Assembly (NCBI RefSeq): GCF_020735465.1
Contig: NZ_CP085935.1
Coordinates: 1,426,001 to 1,490,000 of the forward strand
Length of the DNA stretch: 64,000 bases
Reading direction: 5' to 3'
From: Collinsella stercoris DSM 13279
GTDB taxonomy: Bacteria > Actinomycetota > Coriobacteriia > Coriobacteriales > Coriobacteriaceae
A model generated the notes under the pieces. That model was given only the letters and a program-made list of their open reading frames with translations. It ran no database searches and was not told the DNA's origin. Shown piece by piece: positions 25,044-34,098 of the stretch. A program made the position numbers and the translations under genes. How positions within the stretch are numbered: position 1 is the stretch's first letter; each line of letters opens with the position of its first letter.

Positions 25044-25218
25044 ATGCGCCTTGTCGGCAACATCATCTGGATGCTCTTCGGCGGCATCTTCACCGCGCTC
25101 TACTGGTTCGGCGTCGGGTGTCTGTTCTGCATCACCATCGTCGGGATTCCCCTTTGGCCTGCAGTCGTTCAAGATGGCGAAGCTCTCGCTGCTGCCGTTT
25201 GGCGCAACAGTTCGATAG
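25044..25218 (+). pseudogene. yccF pseudogene with internal deletion and frameshift
   Basis: The first 39 residues match the intact YccF at 19088 almost exactly (MRLVGNIIWMLFGG..., FCITIVGIP). The sequence then jumps to the end of the second half (FGLQSFKMAKLSLLPFGA) one base out of frame, ending TAG at 25216-25218. The junction lies in the GIPLG/GIPFG repeat shared by the two halves, so the loss of about 60 codons probably came from recombination between them. Confidence 0.75.
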
Positions 25219-25367
25219 CGCTGTCATTTTTCCACTTGTGTAACCGGACCAGTCACTACCAATGCCATTTAATGGATGAATGTCGCTTTATTTGAAGATA
25301 AATGCCTTCAGCTCTCTGAGCTATCTCATTTGGTGCGCAGATAACTGACATATATCTGTTTACCGCA

Positions 25368-25376
25368 TCGCTCGAT
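25368..25376 (+). repeat. 9-bp target duplication of IS256 copy 1, left
   Basis: TCGCTCGAT occurs here and again at 26761-26769, directly outside both ends of the element. Confidence 0.85.
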
Positions 25377-26760
25377 GGTCAAGTCCATTTTTGTGTGTAA
25401 ATTCGCAACCGCCGCTTTCTCCTATGCCGCGAGCCTCAGCTGGCGCTGCTCGCGCGCGATGACCTCCAGGCGCGGGACCACGCCCTGCAGCTCCTTCACG
25501 GCCGGCGAGTAGAACAGCCTGCGACCGGCCGCCCAGCGCTCGCCCTCCTCGATGAGCACGGCCCCGATCAGCCTCGCTATCGAGTCCGCGTTCGGGAACA
25601 CCTTGACCACCGACGACCTCCTCTTCACCTCCCCGTTCAGCCTCTCGAGGTGGTTCGACGTCCGCACGACCCGCCGCAGCGCCTCGGGCAGCTCCATCAC
25701 CGTCATCGCGTCGTCGAACCCGGCGTCGAGCCGCTCGACCGCCCTGGGCGCGGCCCCGGCGTAGTCGGCCGCGATCTCGTCGCGCCTGCGACGCGCCTCC
25801 GCCATGGTCTTCGCGTTGAACATCTCCGCGAGCTCGCCGCGCAGCCCGACCCTCAGGCGCTTCGGCGCGGCGTCGACGACGTTGCGGGCGAAGTGGGCCT
25901 GGCAGCGCTGCCAGGGCACCTCGGGGAACACGGACTGCAGCGCGGCGACGAGCCCCTCGTGCGCGTCGGTGGTCGCGAGCCGGACCCCCGACAGGCCGCG
26001 GCGGCGCAGCCCGGCGAGGAACCGCGTCCAGCTCTCGGTCGTCTCGGCGTCCGCGACCTCGAAGCCGAGCACCTCCTTGCGGCCGTCCGGCGTGAACCCG
26101 ATGGCCACGAGCAGCGCCTTCGCCACGACCCTGTGGCCCTCGCGGCACTTGATGTAGGTGGCGTCCGCCATGAGGAACGGGTGGTCTCCCTCGATGGGCC
26201 GCGCGAGGAACTCCCCGACGATCGCGTCGAGGTCGCGGCACGCCTCGGAGACGCACTGCTTCGAGAAGCTCTTCCCGCAGATGGTCTCCATGACCCTGCC
26301 GACCTTGGCGGTGGAGACGCCGGAGACGACCATCTCGGCCATGGTCGTGACCAGCGCGGCCTCGCTGCGGCTGTAGTTGTCGAAGACGAGCGTCCTGAAC
26401 GGCGCGTTCCGGTGCCTCGGGACCGTCAGCTCGATCGTGCCGACGCGCGTCGCCAGGGGCCTCTCCCTCGTGCCGTTGCGCACGTCGGTGCGCGCCTCGG
26501 CCCTCTCGTAGCGGGCCGCCCCGAGCTGCTCGTCGGACTCCGCGAGCAGCACCGCGTTCAGGGACTTCTGCAGCAGGGCCGCGAACGCGCCGCCGGTGTC
26601 GCCGGCGAGAAGGGAGAGGATCTCGTCCTGGTCTAGTGTAAGATTGATTCGAGCCATGCTCGTCCTCCAAGTAATCGTTGTGGTTTGGCGATTGCAAGTT
26701 TACTTGGTCGGCGGGCCTCTGGCTCGCCTTTGCTATTTACACCACTTTACGGACGCGACC
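25377..26760 (-). mobile_element. IS256-family insertion sequence, copy 1
   Basis: A 1384-bp element whose ends are imperfect inverted repeats: GGTCAAGTCC...TGTGTAAAT at the left and GGTCGCGTCC...GGTGTAAAT read inward at the right. Flanked by a perfect 9-bp duplication. By eye it is identical to the copy at 47415-48798, which suggests recent transposition. Confidence 0.93.
25422..26657 (-). CDS. IS256-family (mutator-type) transposase
   Basis: 411 residues, full length. The DDE triad is D165 (MADATYIK), D231 (TTDAHEG) and E343 (ERLNGEVKRR), with the family signature WQRCQAHFARNV (residues 249-260) between the second and third. GGAGGACGAGC lies just upstream of ATG 26657. The reading frame looks intact and is the same in the second copy, so the element is potentially active. 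Confidence 0.95.
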   Translation of the reverse strand: MARINLTLDQDEILSLLAGDTGGAFAALLQKSLNAVLLAESDEQLGAARYERAEARTDVRNGTRERPLATRVGTIELTVPRHRNAPFRTLVFDNYSRSEAALVTTMAEMVVSGVSTAKVGRVMETICGKSFSKQCVSEACRDLDAIVGEFLARPIEGDHPFLMADATYIKCREGHRVVAKALLVAIGFTPDGRKEVLGFEVADAETTESWTRFLAGLRRRGLSGVRLATTDAHEGLVAALQSVFPEVPWQRCQAHFARNVVDAAPKRLRVGLRGELAEMFNAKTMAEARRRRDEIAADYAGAAPRAVERLDAGFDDAMTVMELPEALRRVVRTSNHLERLNGEVKRRSSVVKVFPNADSIARLIGAVLIEEGERWAAGRRLFYSPAVKELQGVVPRLEVIAREQRQLRLAA

Positions 26761-26916
26761 TCGCTCGATTCTCGTTAACGGCCCAGCCGCCCCCTTCTTT
26801 CGCCATTCGCCGGTCACACAAGCACCATTTTTGACAATCGCTGTCGCCAGAGCGCTCATTTTGTGCCAAAGCAGCGTTGGCGGCGCGCGCTTTCGGAGAT
26901 GCGCGCCGCACTTCTT

Positions 26917-27043
26917 GAGGTTTTTCGTATCGAAATTAAGAACTCGCGAGTAGGCCGAAAGTGGCGGTAGGAAAAACCGCAGGTCGCCGGAGGCCGCAAA
27001 TGCCGCCTACTCGACGAATCCCGATTTGAATACGAAAAACCTC
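26917..27043. repeat. 127-bp nested inverted repeat
   Basis: Outer arms GAGGTTTTTCGTAT (26917-26930) and ATACGAAAAACCTC (27030-27043) are perfect. Inner arms CGAGTAGGC (26947-26955) and GCCTACTCG (27005-27013) are also perfect. The core holds further GC-rich stems. It has no coding frame. Confidence 0.7.
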
Positions 27044-27134
27044 ATTTAGACTTGCCGGCTTGGAACGTAAATGACAAAAAGGAGACGAGCCCGGTGATGA
27101 GCTGCCTCCCATTTCTTGGACATAAGAGAAAGAA

Positions 27135-27162
27135 GGCGGCTCGGGCGGCCGCCTGCTTTTTG
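27135..27162. terminator. terminator hairpin near the 3' end of the activase gene
   Basis: AAGGCGGCTCGGGCGGCCGCCTGCTTTTT-type stem-loop; the T-tract follows on the plus strand, so for the minus-strand activase gene it would act as a bidirectional or weaker terminator. Confidence 0.45.
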
Positions 27163-27202
27163 ATCGAAACTTATCCTCGGCCAAGGCTCCCGATCGAGGT
27201 AC

Positions 27203-30200
27203 TTACTCCTCCGCGTCGCCCTTGCTCGCGCGCTTCCAGTGCAGCCCGCGGCTCAGACGGCGCGTCACGCGCTCGACCTCGGCATCGCTCGTGAGGTGAT
27301 GCGGCTTCATGCGGCTCGTCACCGAGTCGCGGCGGATGGTCGCGATCGGCTCCATCACGAAGCCCTTGCCCGCGCGCATGTTCTCCTTGGCCACGGAGAT
27401 CATGAGCTTGATGCGGTTGAGCTGATTGACCTCGCTCGCACCCGGGTCGTAGTCAACGGCCACGATATTGCTCTCGGGATGCTGACGGCGCAGCTCCTTG
27501 ATCACGGCCTTACCCACCACGTGGTTGGGCAGGCACGCGAACGGCTGCGTGCAGATGATGTTCGGCGCCCCGTGGTCGATCAGGTCGAGCATCTCGGCGG
27601 TGAGCAGCCAGCCTTCGCCCATGTTGTTGCACAGCGACAGGATCTGGCGCGCCTTCTCCTGCATCACCGCGATGGGCTCGGGCCGCTCGAAGCGGTCACT
27701 GCGCTCGAGCATCTCGTCCACGGGCTTGCGCATCCAGTCCACCAGCCCGATGGCAGCGTCCATGGTGGCGCGCGTCACGGCGGAGCTGCCCAACTCATTC
27801 TTCTGCACCTGTGCATTGCTCATCGAGTACAGGAAGAAGTCGAGCAGGCCCGGCACCACGGCCTCGCACCCTTCAGCCTCGATGACGTCCACCACGTGGT
27901 TGTTCGCCGTGGGGTGGAACTTGACCAGGATCTCTCCCACCACGCCCACGCGCGGCTTGGAGCCCTCGCCCACCAGCGGCATGGCGTCGAACGCGGTGAT
28001 GGCCTGACGGGACAGCTTGGTGAAGCTGCTCCGCGTGAAGTTCGGCGCGAGACGGCGCGCCCGCTCCATGAAGTCCTCGAACAGCTCGTTGGCGGCGCCT
28101 TCCTCGGCCTCGTAGGGGCGGCATCGGTAGAGCATCTGCATCATGAGGTCGCCGAACAACACGCTGTACACGCATGCCTTGAGCAGCGGCACGGTGAGCT
28201 TGAAGCCGGGGTTGCTCTCGTCGAGCTTGACGGCGGAGAGGCTGATCACCGGAATATCCGGGTGCCCGGAATCGCGCAGCGCCTTGCGGATGAGCGCGAT
28301 GTAGTTGGTGGCGCGGCAGCCGCCGCCGGTCTGGGTGATCACCACGGCGGTCTTGGACAGATCGTAGCGGCCACTCTCGATGGCCTCCATGATCTGGCCC
28401 GTGACTAGGATGGACGGGTAGCAGATGTCGTTGTTCACGTAGCGCAGGCCGGCCTCCACGGCACCGCGGTCCGTGGACGGGAGCAGCTCCAGGTTGTAGC
28501 CGCCCGCACGGAAGACCTCCTTGATGAGGTCGAAGTGGATGGGTGCCATCTGCGGGCACAAGATGGTGTAACCCGCGTCCTTCATCTCCTGCGTGAACGG
28601 CACCTTGGGGTACGCGGCGCTCTTGCTCGCGCGCTGGGCCTCCAGCGCGTACTTGTGCGTGGCGAACGCCGGTGCATCGACGGAGGGCTCCACCGGCGAG
28701 GCCTCGCCCAGCTCAAAGGCATCGCCCGCCGCCGCTGCCTCGGCGGCGCGCTCGGCGGCCTGGTCCTTGAGGGCTGCCATGAGCGAGCGGATGCGGATGC
28801 GCGCGGCGCCCAGGTTGGACACCTCGTCGATCTTGAGCACCGTGTAGATCTTGCCGGACGCCTCCAAGATCTCCTGCACCTGGTCGGTGGTAAGGGCGTC
28901 CAGGCCGCAGCCGAACGAATTCATCTGCACCAGGTCGAGGTCGTTGCGCATGGTCACCAGGCGCGCGGCGGCGTATAGGCGGCTGTGGTACATCCACTGG
29001 TCCACCACGCGGATGGGACGCTCGGGCTTGACCAGGTGCGCCACCGAGTCCTCGGTGAGCACGGCAAAGCCAAAGCTCGCGATGAGCTCGGGCAGGGCGT
29101 GGTTGATCTCGGGGTCGTTATGGTACGGGCGGCCGGCAAGCACGATGCCACGCCCGCCGTGCTCCTCGATCCAGTGGATGGCCTCCTCGCCCATGGTCTG
29201 AATGTCCTGATGGAAGCGCGCGTCGGCCTCGTACGCCGCGTTCACGGCGTCGTCGATCTCGGTGCGGGTGAGCTTGGGTCCGCGCACGCGCCCACGGCCG
29301 GCCTCCGCATCGGCCACGCGCTCGACCGCGAGTAAATCGTACAGGCGGTGCTTGAGCTCGATCTTGTCGTGGTAAGGCACGAACGGGTACATGAACTCGA
29401 CGTGCTTCTCGGTGATATCGTCGATGTTCAGGCCGAGCGCCGTGGGGTAGCTCATCACGATGGGACAGTTGTAGCAGTTGCCCGCCGAGGGGTCCTCCTT
29501 GCGCTCCCAGCGCACGCAGGGCATCCAGATGAAGTCCGGGTCCTTGTCGATGAGATTCATCACGTGGCCGTGGGAGAGTTTGGCCGGATAGCACACGCTC
29601 TCGCTCGGCATGGACTCGATGCCCGCCTCGTATGTGGCCTTGCTCGAGTTGTCCGAGGGCACCACCGCAAAGCCCAAGCGCGTGAAGAACGCATGCCAGA
29701 ACGGGTAGTTCTCGTACATGTTGAGGGCGCGCGGAATGCCCACCGTGCCGCGCGGGGCCTCCTCGGGGCTCAGGCACTCGCGGTCGAAGAGCAGCTTGTT
29801 CTTGGCGGCGAACAGGTTGGGGACCTCGGTTTTCGCCTTGCGATGACCCGCGCCCTTCTCGCAGCGGTTGCCCGTAATGAAACGACGCCCGCCGCCGAAG
29901 TCGTTGATGGTGAGCTGGCAGTTGTTGGAGCAGCGGCCGCAGCGCGCGTGCTTTTGCTCGACGGTGAGCGCGGCGATCTGCTCGGCGGAAAGGACCGTGG
30001 AAGTGCCGTCCGCGCCGGCGCGGTCACGGGCGAGTAGCGCCGCGCCGTAGGCGCCCATGCAGCCAGCGATGTCGGGGCGCACGGCGTCGACGCCGGTGAG
30101 CTGCTCGAAGGCGCGCAGCGTGGCGTCGGACATAAAGGTGCCGCCCTGGACGATCACCTGGGTGCCGATCTCGTGCGGGTCGCGCAGCTTGATGACCTTG

Positions 30201-32020
30201 AACAGGGCGTTCTTGATGACGGAGTAGGACAGGCCGGCGGCGATGTCGCCCACCGTCGCGCCCTCCTTTTGCGCCTGCTTCACGCGGGAATTCATAAAGA
30301 CGGTGCAGCGGCTGCCCAGGTCGACCGGGTTCTTGGCCTCGAGCGCCGCAGCGGCAAAGGCGCGCACGTCCATGTTCATCGACACGGCGAAGCTCTCGAT
30401 AAAGCTGCCGCACCCGCTGGAGCACGCCTCGTTGAGCATGATGTGCTCGATCACGCCGTCGCGCACGCGCAGGCATTTCATGTCCTGGCCGCCGATGTCG
30501 AGGATGAACTCCACCCCGGGCAGGAACGCGCGGGCGCCGCGCAGGTGCGCGACGGTCTCGATCTCGCCGGAATCGGCCTTGAGCGCCTCGATGAGCAACG
30601 CCTCGCCGTAACCGGTCGTGGTCACGTGGCCAATGGAGCAGCCCTCCGGGATGTGCGCGTAAAAGTCCGCCATGATGGTCTTGGCGGTGCCCAGGATGTC
30701 GCCGTTGTTATTGCCGTACCAAGTGTGCAGGAGCTGGCCGTCCTCGCCCACCATGGCGGCCTTCATCGTAGTGGAGCCGGCATCCAGGCCAATGAACACA
30801 CGACCCTGGTAGCCCTCGAGGCTACCGCGCGGCACGACCTCCTGCGCATGGCGAGCACGAAAGCACTCCAGGTCCTCGGGCGTGGCAAACAGCGGCTCCA
30901 AGCGCGCGACCTCGTCGCCCTGGGTGTCGCCCAGCGCATCGATGGCCTCGATGAGCTCGCCGAACTGCGAGAGCTTGCCGCTCTCGTGCGCCATGGCGGC
31001 ACCCGACGCCACGAACAGGTGCGCGTTCTCGGGCACGATGATGTGCTCGTCGTCCAAGTTGAGCGTGAGGTAGAAGCGGCGACGCAGCTCGGAGAGGTAC
31101 TGCAGAGGGCCGCCGAGGAACGCCACGTGCCCGCGAATGGGGCGGCCGCACGCGAGGCCCGAGATGGTCTGCGTCACCACAGCCTGGAAAATGGAGGCGG
31201 CCACGTCCTCAGGGCGGGCGCCCTCGTTGAGCAGCGGCTGTACGTCGGTCTTGGCGAACACGCCGCAGCGGCTGGCGATGGGGTAGATGGTCTGCGCCTG
31301 GCGGGCGAGCTCGTTCAGGCCGGAGGCGTCGGTGTGCAGCAGCGTGGCCATCTGGTCGATGAACGCGCCGGTGCCGCCTGCGCACGTGCCGTTCATGCGC
31401 TGCTCGATGCCGGAGTCGAAGTAGATGATCTTGGCGTCCTCACCGCCCAGCTCGATGGCCACATCCGTCTGCGGGATGAGCGTTTCCACCGCGCGCTTGC
31501 TGGCGATGACCTCCTGCACGAACTCAAGGCCGAGCCACTGCGAGAGCAACAGGCCGCCGGAACCGGTGATCGCGCAGGTCATGCGCGCCTCGGGCAGCAC
31601 GCTCACCGCGCCCACGAACAAATCGCGCGCGCAGGCGCGCACGTCGGTGTGATGGCGCTGGTACTTGGCGTACACAATCTGGTTCGCGCTGTTCAGCACG
31701 GCGAGCTTGACCGTGGTGGAGCCCACGTCGATGCCCAGGTGGAGCTGCCCGTCAGCATTCTGGGGATTCCAAATGGCGCCCTCGGGAACCTGGAGTGCAG
31801 CGGGATCCCCGCATGCGACGGGCGTCGATGCGCCCAGGTCCGACTCCCCGCCTGCAGCCGGGGTCGACGCCTGCACGTGCACCTCCCCGCCTGCGGCCGG
31901 GGTCGACGCCTGCACGCGCGCTCCCTCACTCGAGGCAGGCGCATCCTGGCACGTCGCCGCCCCGCATGTGCCGCAGCATCCCGCCTGGGCGTCCTGCACG
32001 TTCTGCATATCGTCTGCCAT
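27203..32020 (-). CDS. fused 2-hydroxyacyl-CoA dehydratase activase (BcrAD/BadFG type)
   Basis: 1605 residues. Two acetate-kinase-fold activase domains come first: LGIDVGSTTVKLAVL with NGTCAGGTGAFIDQM (about residues 92-350), then IGLDAGSTTMKAAMV with NEACSSGCGSFIESFA (about 413-670); the conserved Cys of each would hold the bridging 4Fe-4S cluster. A Cys-rich segment (CGRCSNNCQ) and long DUF2229/COG3581-type regions follow. Such proteins use ATP to reduce a radical dehydratase. The N-terminal 75 residues hold a duplicated VQASTPAAGGE repeat and several Cys. It starts 2 bases after the TetR regulator, so the two are an operon. No dehydratase subunits lie in this window. Confidence 0.88.
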   Translation of the reverse strand: MADDMQNVQDAQAGCCGTCGAATCQDAPASSEGARVQASTPAAGGEVHVQASTPAAGGESDLGASTPVACGDPAALQVPEGAIWNPQNADGQLHLGIDVGSTTVKLAVLNSANQIVYAKYQRHHTDVRACARDLFVGAVSVLPEARMTCAITGSGGLLLSQWLGLEFVQEVIASKRAVETLIPQTDVAIELGGEDAKIIYFDSGIEQRMNGTCAGGTGAFIDQMATLLHTDASGLNELARQAQTIYPIASRCGVFAKTDVQPLLNEGARPEDVAASIFQAVVTQTISGLACGRPIRGHVAFLGGPLQYLSELRRRFYLTLNLDDEHIIVPENAHLFVASGAAMAHESGKLSQFGELIEAIDALGDTQGDEVARLEPLFATPEDLECFRARHAQEVVPRGSLEGYQGRVFIGLDAGSTTMKAAMVGEDGQLLHTWYGNNNGDILGTAKTIMADFYAHIPEGCSIGHVTTTGYGEALLIEALKADSGEIETVAHLRGARAFLPGVEFILDIGGQDMKCLRVRDGVIEHIMLNEACSSGCGSFIESFAVSMNMDVRAFAAAALEAKNPVDLGSRCTVFMNSRVKQAQKEGATVGDIAAGLSYSVIKNALFKVIKLRDPHEIGTQVIVQGGTFMSDATLRAFEQLTGVDAVRPDIAGCMGAYGAALLARDRAGADGTSTVLSAEQIAALTVEQKHARCGRCSNNCQLTINDFGGGRRFITGNRCEKGAGHRKAKTEVPNLFAAKNKLLFDRECLSPEEAPRGTVGIPRALNMYENYPFWHAFFTRLGFAVVPSDNSSKATYEAGIESMPSESVCYPAKLSHGHVMNLIDKDPDFIWMPCVRWERKEDPSAGNCYNCPIVMSYPTALGLNIDDITEKHVEFMYPFVPYHDKIELKHRLYDLLAVERVADAEAGRGRVRGPKLTRTEIDDAVNAAYEADARFHQDIQTMGEEAIHWIEEHGGRGIVLAGRPYHNDPEINHALPELIASFGFAVLTEDSVAHLVKPERPIRVVDQWMYHSRLYAAARLVTMRNDLDLVQMNSFGCGLDALTTDQVQEILEASGKIYTVLKIDEVSNLGAARIRIRSLMAALKDQAAERAAEAAAAGDAFELGEASPVEPSVDAPAFATHKYALEAQRASKSAAYPKVPFTQEMKDAGYTILCPQMAPIHFDLIKEVFRAGGYNLELLPSTDRGAVEAGLRYVNNDICYPSILVTGQIMEAIESGRYDLSKTAVVITQTGGGCRATNYIALIRKALRDSGHPDIPVISLSAVKLDESNPGFKLTVPLLKACVYSVLFGDLMMQMLYRCRPYEAEEGAANELFEDFMERARRLAPNFTRSSFTKLSRQAITAFDAMPLVGEGSKPRVGVVGEILVKFHPTANNHVVDVIEAEGCEAVVPGLLDFFLYSMSNAQVQKNELGSSAVTRATMDAAIGLVDWMRKPVDEMLERSDRFERPEPIAVMQEKARQILSLCNNMGEGWLLTAEMLDLIDHGAPNIICTQPFACLPNHVVGKAVIKELRRQHPESNIVAVDYDPGASEVNQLNRIKLMISVAKENMRAGKGFVMEPIATIRRDSVTSRMKPHHLTSDAEVERVTRRLSRGLHWKRASKGDAEE

Positions 32021-32022
32021 GA

Positions 32023-32823
32023 TCAGTTTCCTTCCTGTTGGAAAGATGCAAAGCCGCCGGCAATACTCGCTGCTAGGGCCGTCATTGTGTCACTCGAAGG
32101 TACGCCGCAATTGTCAACGCCCTGCCCCTCTTGCCCTGCGCATTCGGCACCAAAGGCAAACTGGAGGCCGCACGCGGGCACGTTGACGTCGATGGGCATG
32201 CCGTACAAATCGCCCGGGCGCACAAAGGCGATGACGGTCATGATGCGCGCCATGGTCTCGGGGGTCTCGGCAAGGTCGCGCTCAAACCAGCGCTGCACCA
32301 CGCCCACTTCGGACGCCACGACCGACGCCAGGTAATAATCGAAAAACGCCCCGAGCGCGCCGGGGAAGATGCCCGTCTGCATACGACCGGACACCTCGAT
32401 GCATGCCATGTCGATGACCTTCTTGATGAAAGCCTGGTCACCACCGGGCCCGATGAGCGCGCCGATCAGGTCGCGATTTTCGGCGATGTATCCGAGCAGC
32501 TCGACGGAGCCGGGAGCGGGCTCAAGACGCTCGATATTCTGGTACAACTCGGGCAGGGTGGCCTCGGCGATGGCGCGCACGCGCTCGCGCACCTCGGCCA
32601 GCACGCCGGCCTCGACCTGCTCGATAAAATCGGGAATGTCCTTGTAATGCGAGTAGAACGTACGGCGCGTAAGCCCTGCGCGCTCGGTGAGCGCCGCCAC
32701 GCTTATGCGCGATATGTCCTCCCCCGCCTTGATCTCCGCCGCGAGGGCCGAGCGCAGTGCCCGCTGTGAACGTAAGCTGCGTCGATCGGATTTACCGGCG
32801 GGCGCACCCATTGGCTGAGGCAT
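32023..32823 (-). CDS. TetR/AcrR family regulator
   Basis: 266 residues. The N-terminal HTH reads ISVAALTERAGLTRRTFYSHYKDIPDFIE, a clear TetR recognition-helix pattern; the C-terminal 150 residues are the ligand-binding helices. ATG 32823 has AAAGGGG upstream, whereas 12 more codons of open frame lack a ribosome site. It is directly followed by the activase gene (2-base gap) and likely controls it. Two overlapping palindromes lie 37-61 bases upstream. Confidence 0.88.
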   Translation of the reverse strand: MPQPMGAPAGKSDRRSLRSQRALRSALAAEIKAGEDISRISVAALTERAGLTRRTFYSHYKDIPDFIEQVEAGVLAEVRERVRAIAEATLPELYQNIERLEPAPGSVELLGYIAENRDLIGALIGPGGDQAFIKKVIDMACIEVSGRMQTGIFPGALGAFFDYYLASVVASEVGVVQRWFERDLAETPETMARIMTVIAFVRPGDLYGMPIDVNVPACGLQFAFGAECAGQEGQGVDNCGVPSSDTMTALAASIAGGFASFQQEGN

Positions 32824-32859
32824 GACGCCCCTTTCCAGATTCGGTGTTAATTCACTCAC

Positions 32860-32884
32860 TGTGCATTATTGCACACCGTGTGCA
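32860..32884. promoter_or_regulatory. candidate TetR operator
   Basis: Two overlapping palindromes share one arm: TGTGCATTATTGCACA (32860-32875) and TGCACACCGTGTGCA (32870-32884). They lie directly upstream of the regulator gene, consistent with autorepression. Confidence 0.6.
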
Positions 32885-32971
32885 TCAACATGGAATCAGC
32901 ACCGAATTTGTGCCAATGTCGCCTGCCGGCACCATGCTGCCGGTACCATGGCCCAACCCGCGCGCAACACA

Positions 32972-33058
32972 TCGGCCCCCTTCCGCCGAGTGAGCGCTTT
33001 TCCAACGTTTGAGACGCTGAAACGTTGGAAAAGCGCTCACTCGGCGGAAGGGGGCCGA
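32972..33058. repeat. long palindrome with perfect 39-base arms
   Basis: Arms 32972-33010 and 33020-33058 are exact complements around a 9-base loop (GAGACGCTG). The stem begins TCGGCCCCCTTCCGCC. It lies between two minus-strand genes and carries no coding frame; no second copy is in the window. Confidence 0.8.
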
Positions 33059-33174
33059 AAACAATTCGCCAGGAGCACGTCACCCGGCCCGCCACGCGCC
33101 GCGGTCAGACGCCGGCGCCCTAAAGCGTCGCGGCAGCCGGCGCGGATGCGGACCGCAGTCGCAACCAGACGCCG

Positions 33175-34029
33175 CTACGCGATCTGAATGCGCTGCTGGC
33201 GGCGCAGCGTGGCCAAGATGTGCTTGGGCACGGCGTGGAACTCGCAGCGGCCGATCGTGGCGCTCGCGGCGGCCTTCGCCTCCGCGCTGCCGTTCGCCGT
33301 TGCGTACGAGTGCTTAAAGCGCGAAAGCATCACGAGGTCATTGCCGCCGTCGCCATACACGGCGATCTCGTCCTCCTCGATGCCGTAATACGCGCCCAGC
33401 CACGCCACCGAAGCGCCCTTGTTGCAGTCCTTGTCGGTGATCTCGAACATCACGGGGTCGAACGGTGCGTTGACCACCGTGTCGGTGTGCTCAGCCAAAA
33501 ACGCCTTGAGGTCGCGGTCGAGCTCGGCGGTCGTCACGCGGCAGTTGATCTTGCACACCTCGTGCGAAAGGATGCTCGCAAGCGGCTGGTCGAAGAACTG
33601 CTCCTCGTGTGCACCGCCGCGGGCACGCATGCCGCGCATGATGATGCGCCTCATGAGGCCGTCGCGCTTAAAGCCCTCCTGGTGCATCTCGTAGCTGCCG
33701 CTGGAGAACATGCCGTCGGGCGTGCAGCAATCGAAGCATATCTGGGGAAATTCCCGCACCAGCTCCTCGACGAACGCCGGGTCGACGCCAAAGGTCTTGA
33801 GCACCTCGCCGTTTTGCCCGCGCACGATCGAGCCGTTCGCGCACACCGCGTCGATCTTGAGGCCCGTGAAGCCGTGGTCGCCTATGGGCAGCACCGAGCG
33901 GCCCGTGGCGGGCACCACGTGCGCCCCGAGCTCGATGGCCTTTTTGATGGCCGAACGGATGGTCCGGTCCGCCTCGTGCAGGCCGTTGAGCAGGGTTCCA
34001 TCAAGGTCACTGGCGAATAGCTTGATCAC
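33175..34029 (-). CDS. Cof-type HAD phosphatase
   Basis: 284 residues with motif I FASDLDGTLLNG (D8 and D10), motif II VPATGR, and the late Lys and YGDGGNDLVML (motif IV) of class IIB sugar/nucleotide phosphatases. The cap domain lies between. GTG 34029 has AAGGAG 7-8 bases upstream. Substrate unknown, as for most Cof proteins. Contrast with the degenerate relative at 11062. Confidence 0.92.
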   Translation of the reverse strand: MIKLFASDLDGTLLNGLHEADRTIRSAIKKAIELGAHVVPATGRSVLPIGDHGFTGLKIDAVCANGSIVRGQNGEVLKTFGVDPAFVEELVREFPQICFDCCTPDGMFSSGSYEMHQEGFKRDGLMRRIIMRGMRARGGAHEEQFFDQPLASILSHEVCKINCRVTTAELDRDLKAFLAEHTDTVVNAPFDPVMFEITDKDCNKGASVAWLGAYYGIEEDEIAVYGDGGNDLVMLSRFKHSYATANGSAEAKAAASATIGRCEFHAVPKHILATLRRQQRIQIA

Positions 34030-34098
34030 GCGTGTCTCCTTATGCCGGGGTTTCCCGCACTATTGTACGCTGCCTCGACGCGTCGCGCGGCGCACGGC

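Larger units (their letters stand above)
26770..27202. other. noncoding gap with nested hairpins
   Basis: No gene is supported. It holds a GC hairpin GGCGCGC...GCGCGCC (26883-26907), a nested inverted repeat (26917-27043) and a terminator-like stem just after the dehydratase activase gene. Confidence 0.5.

Noticed and set aside
25360..26697. Long Arg-rich frames within both IS256 copies
   Set aside because: They are frame shadows of the transposase; only the 411-residue frame carries the DDE motifs.
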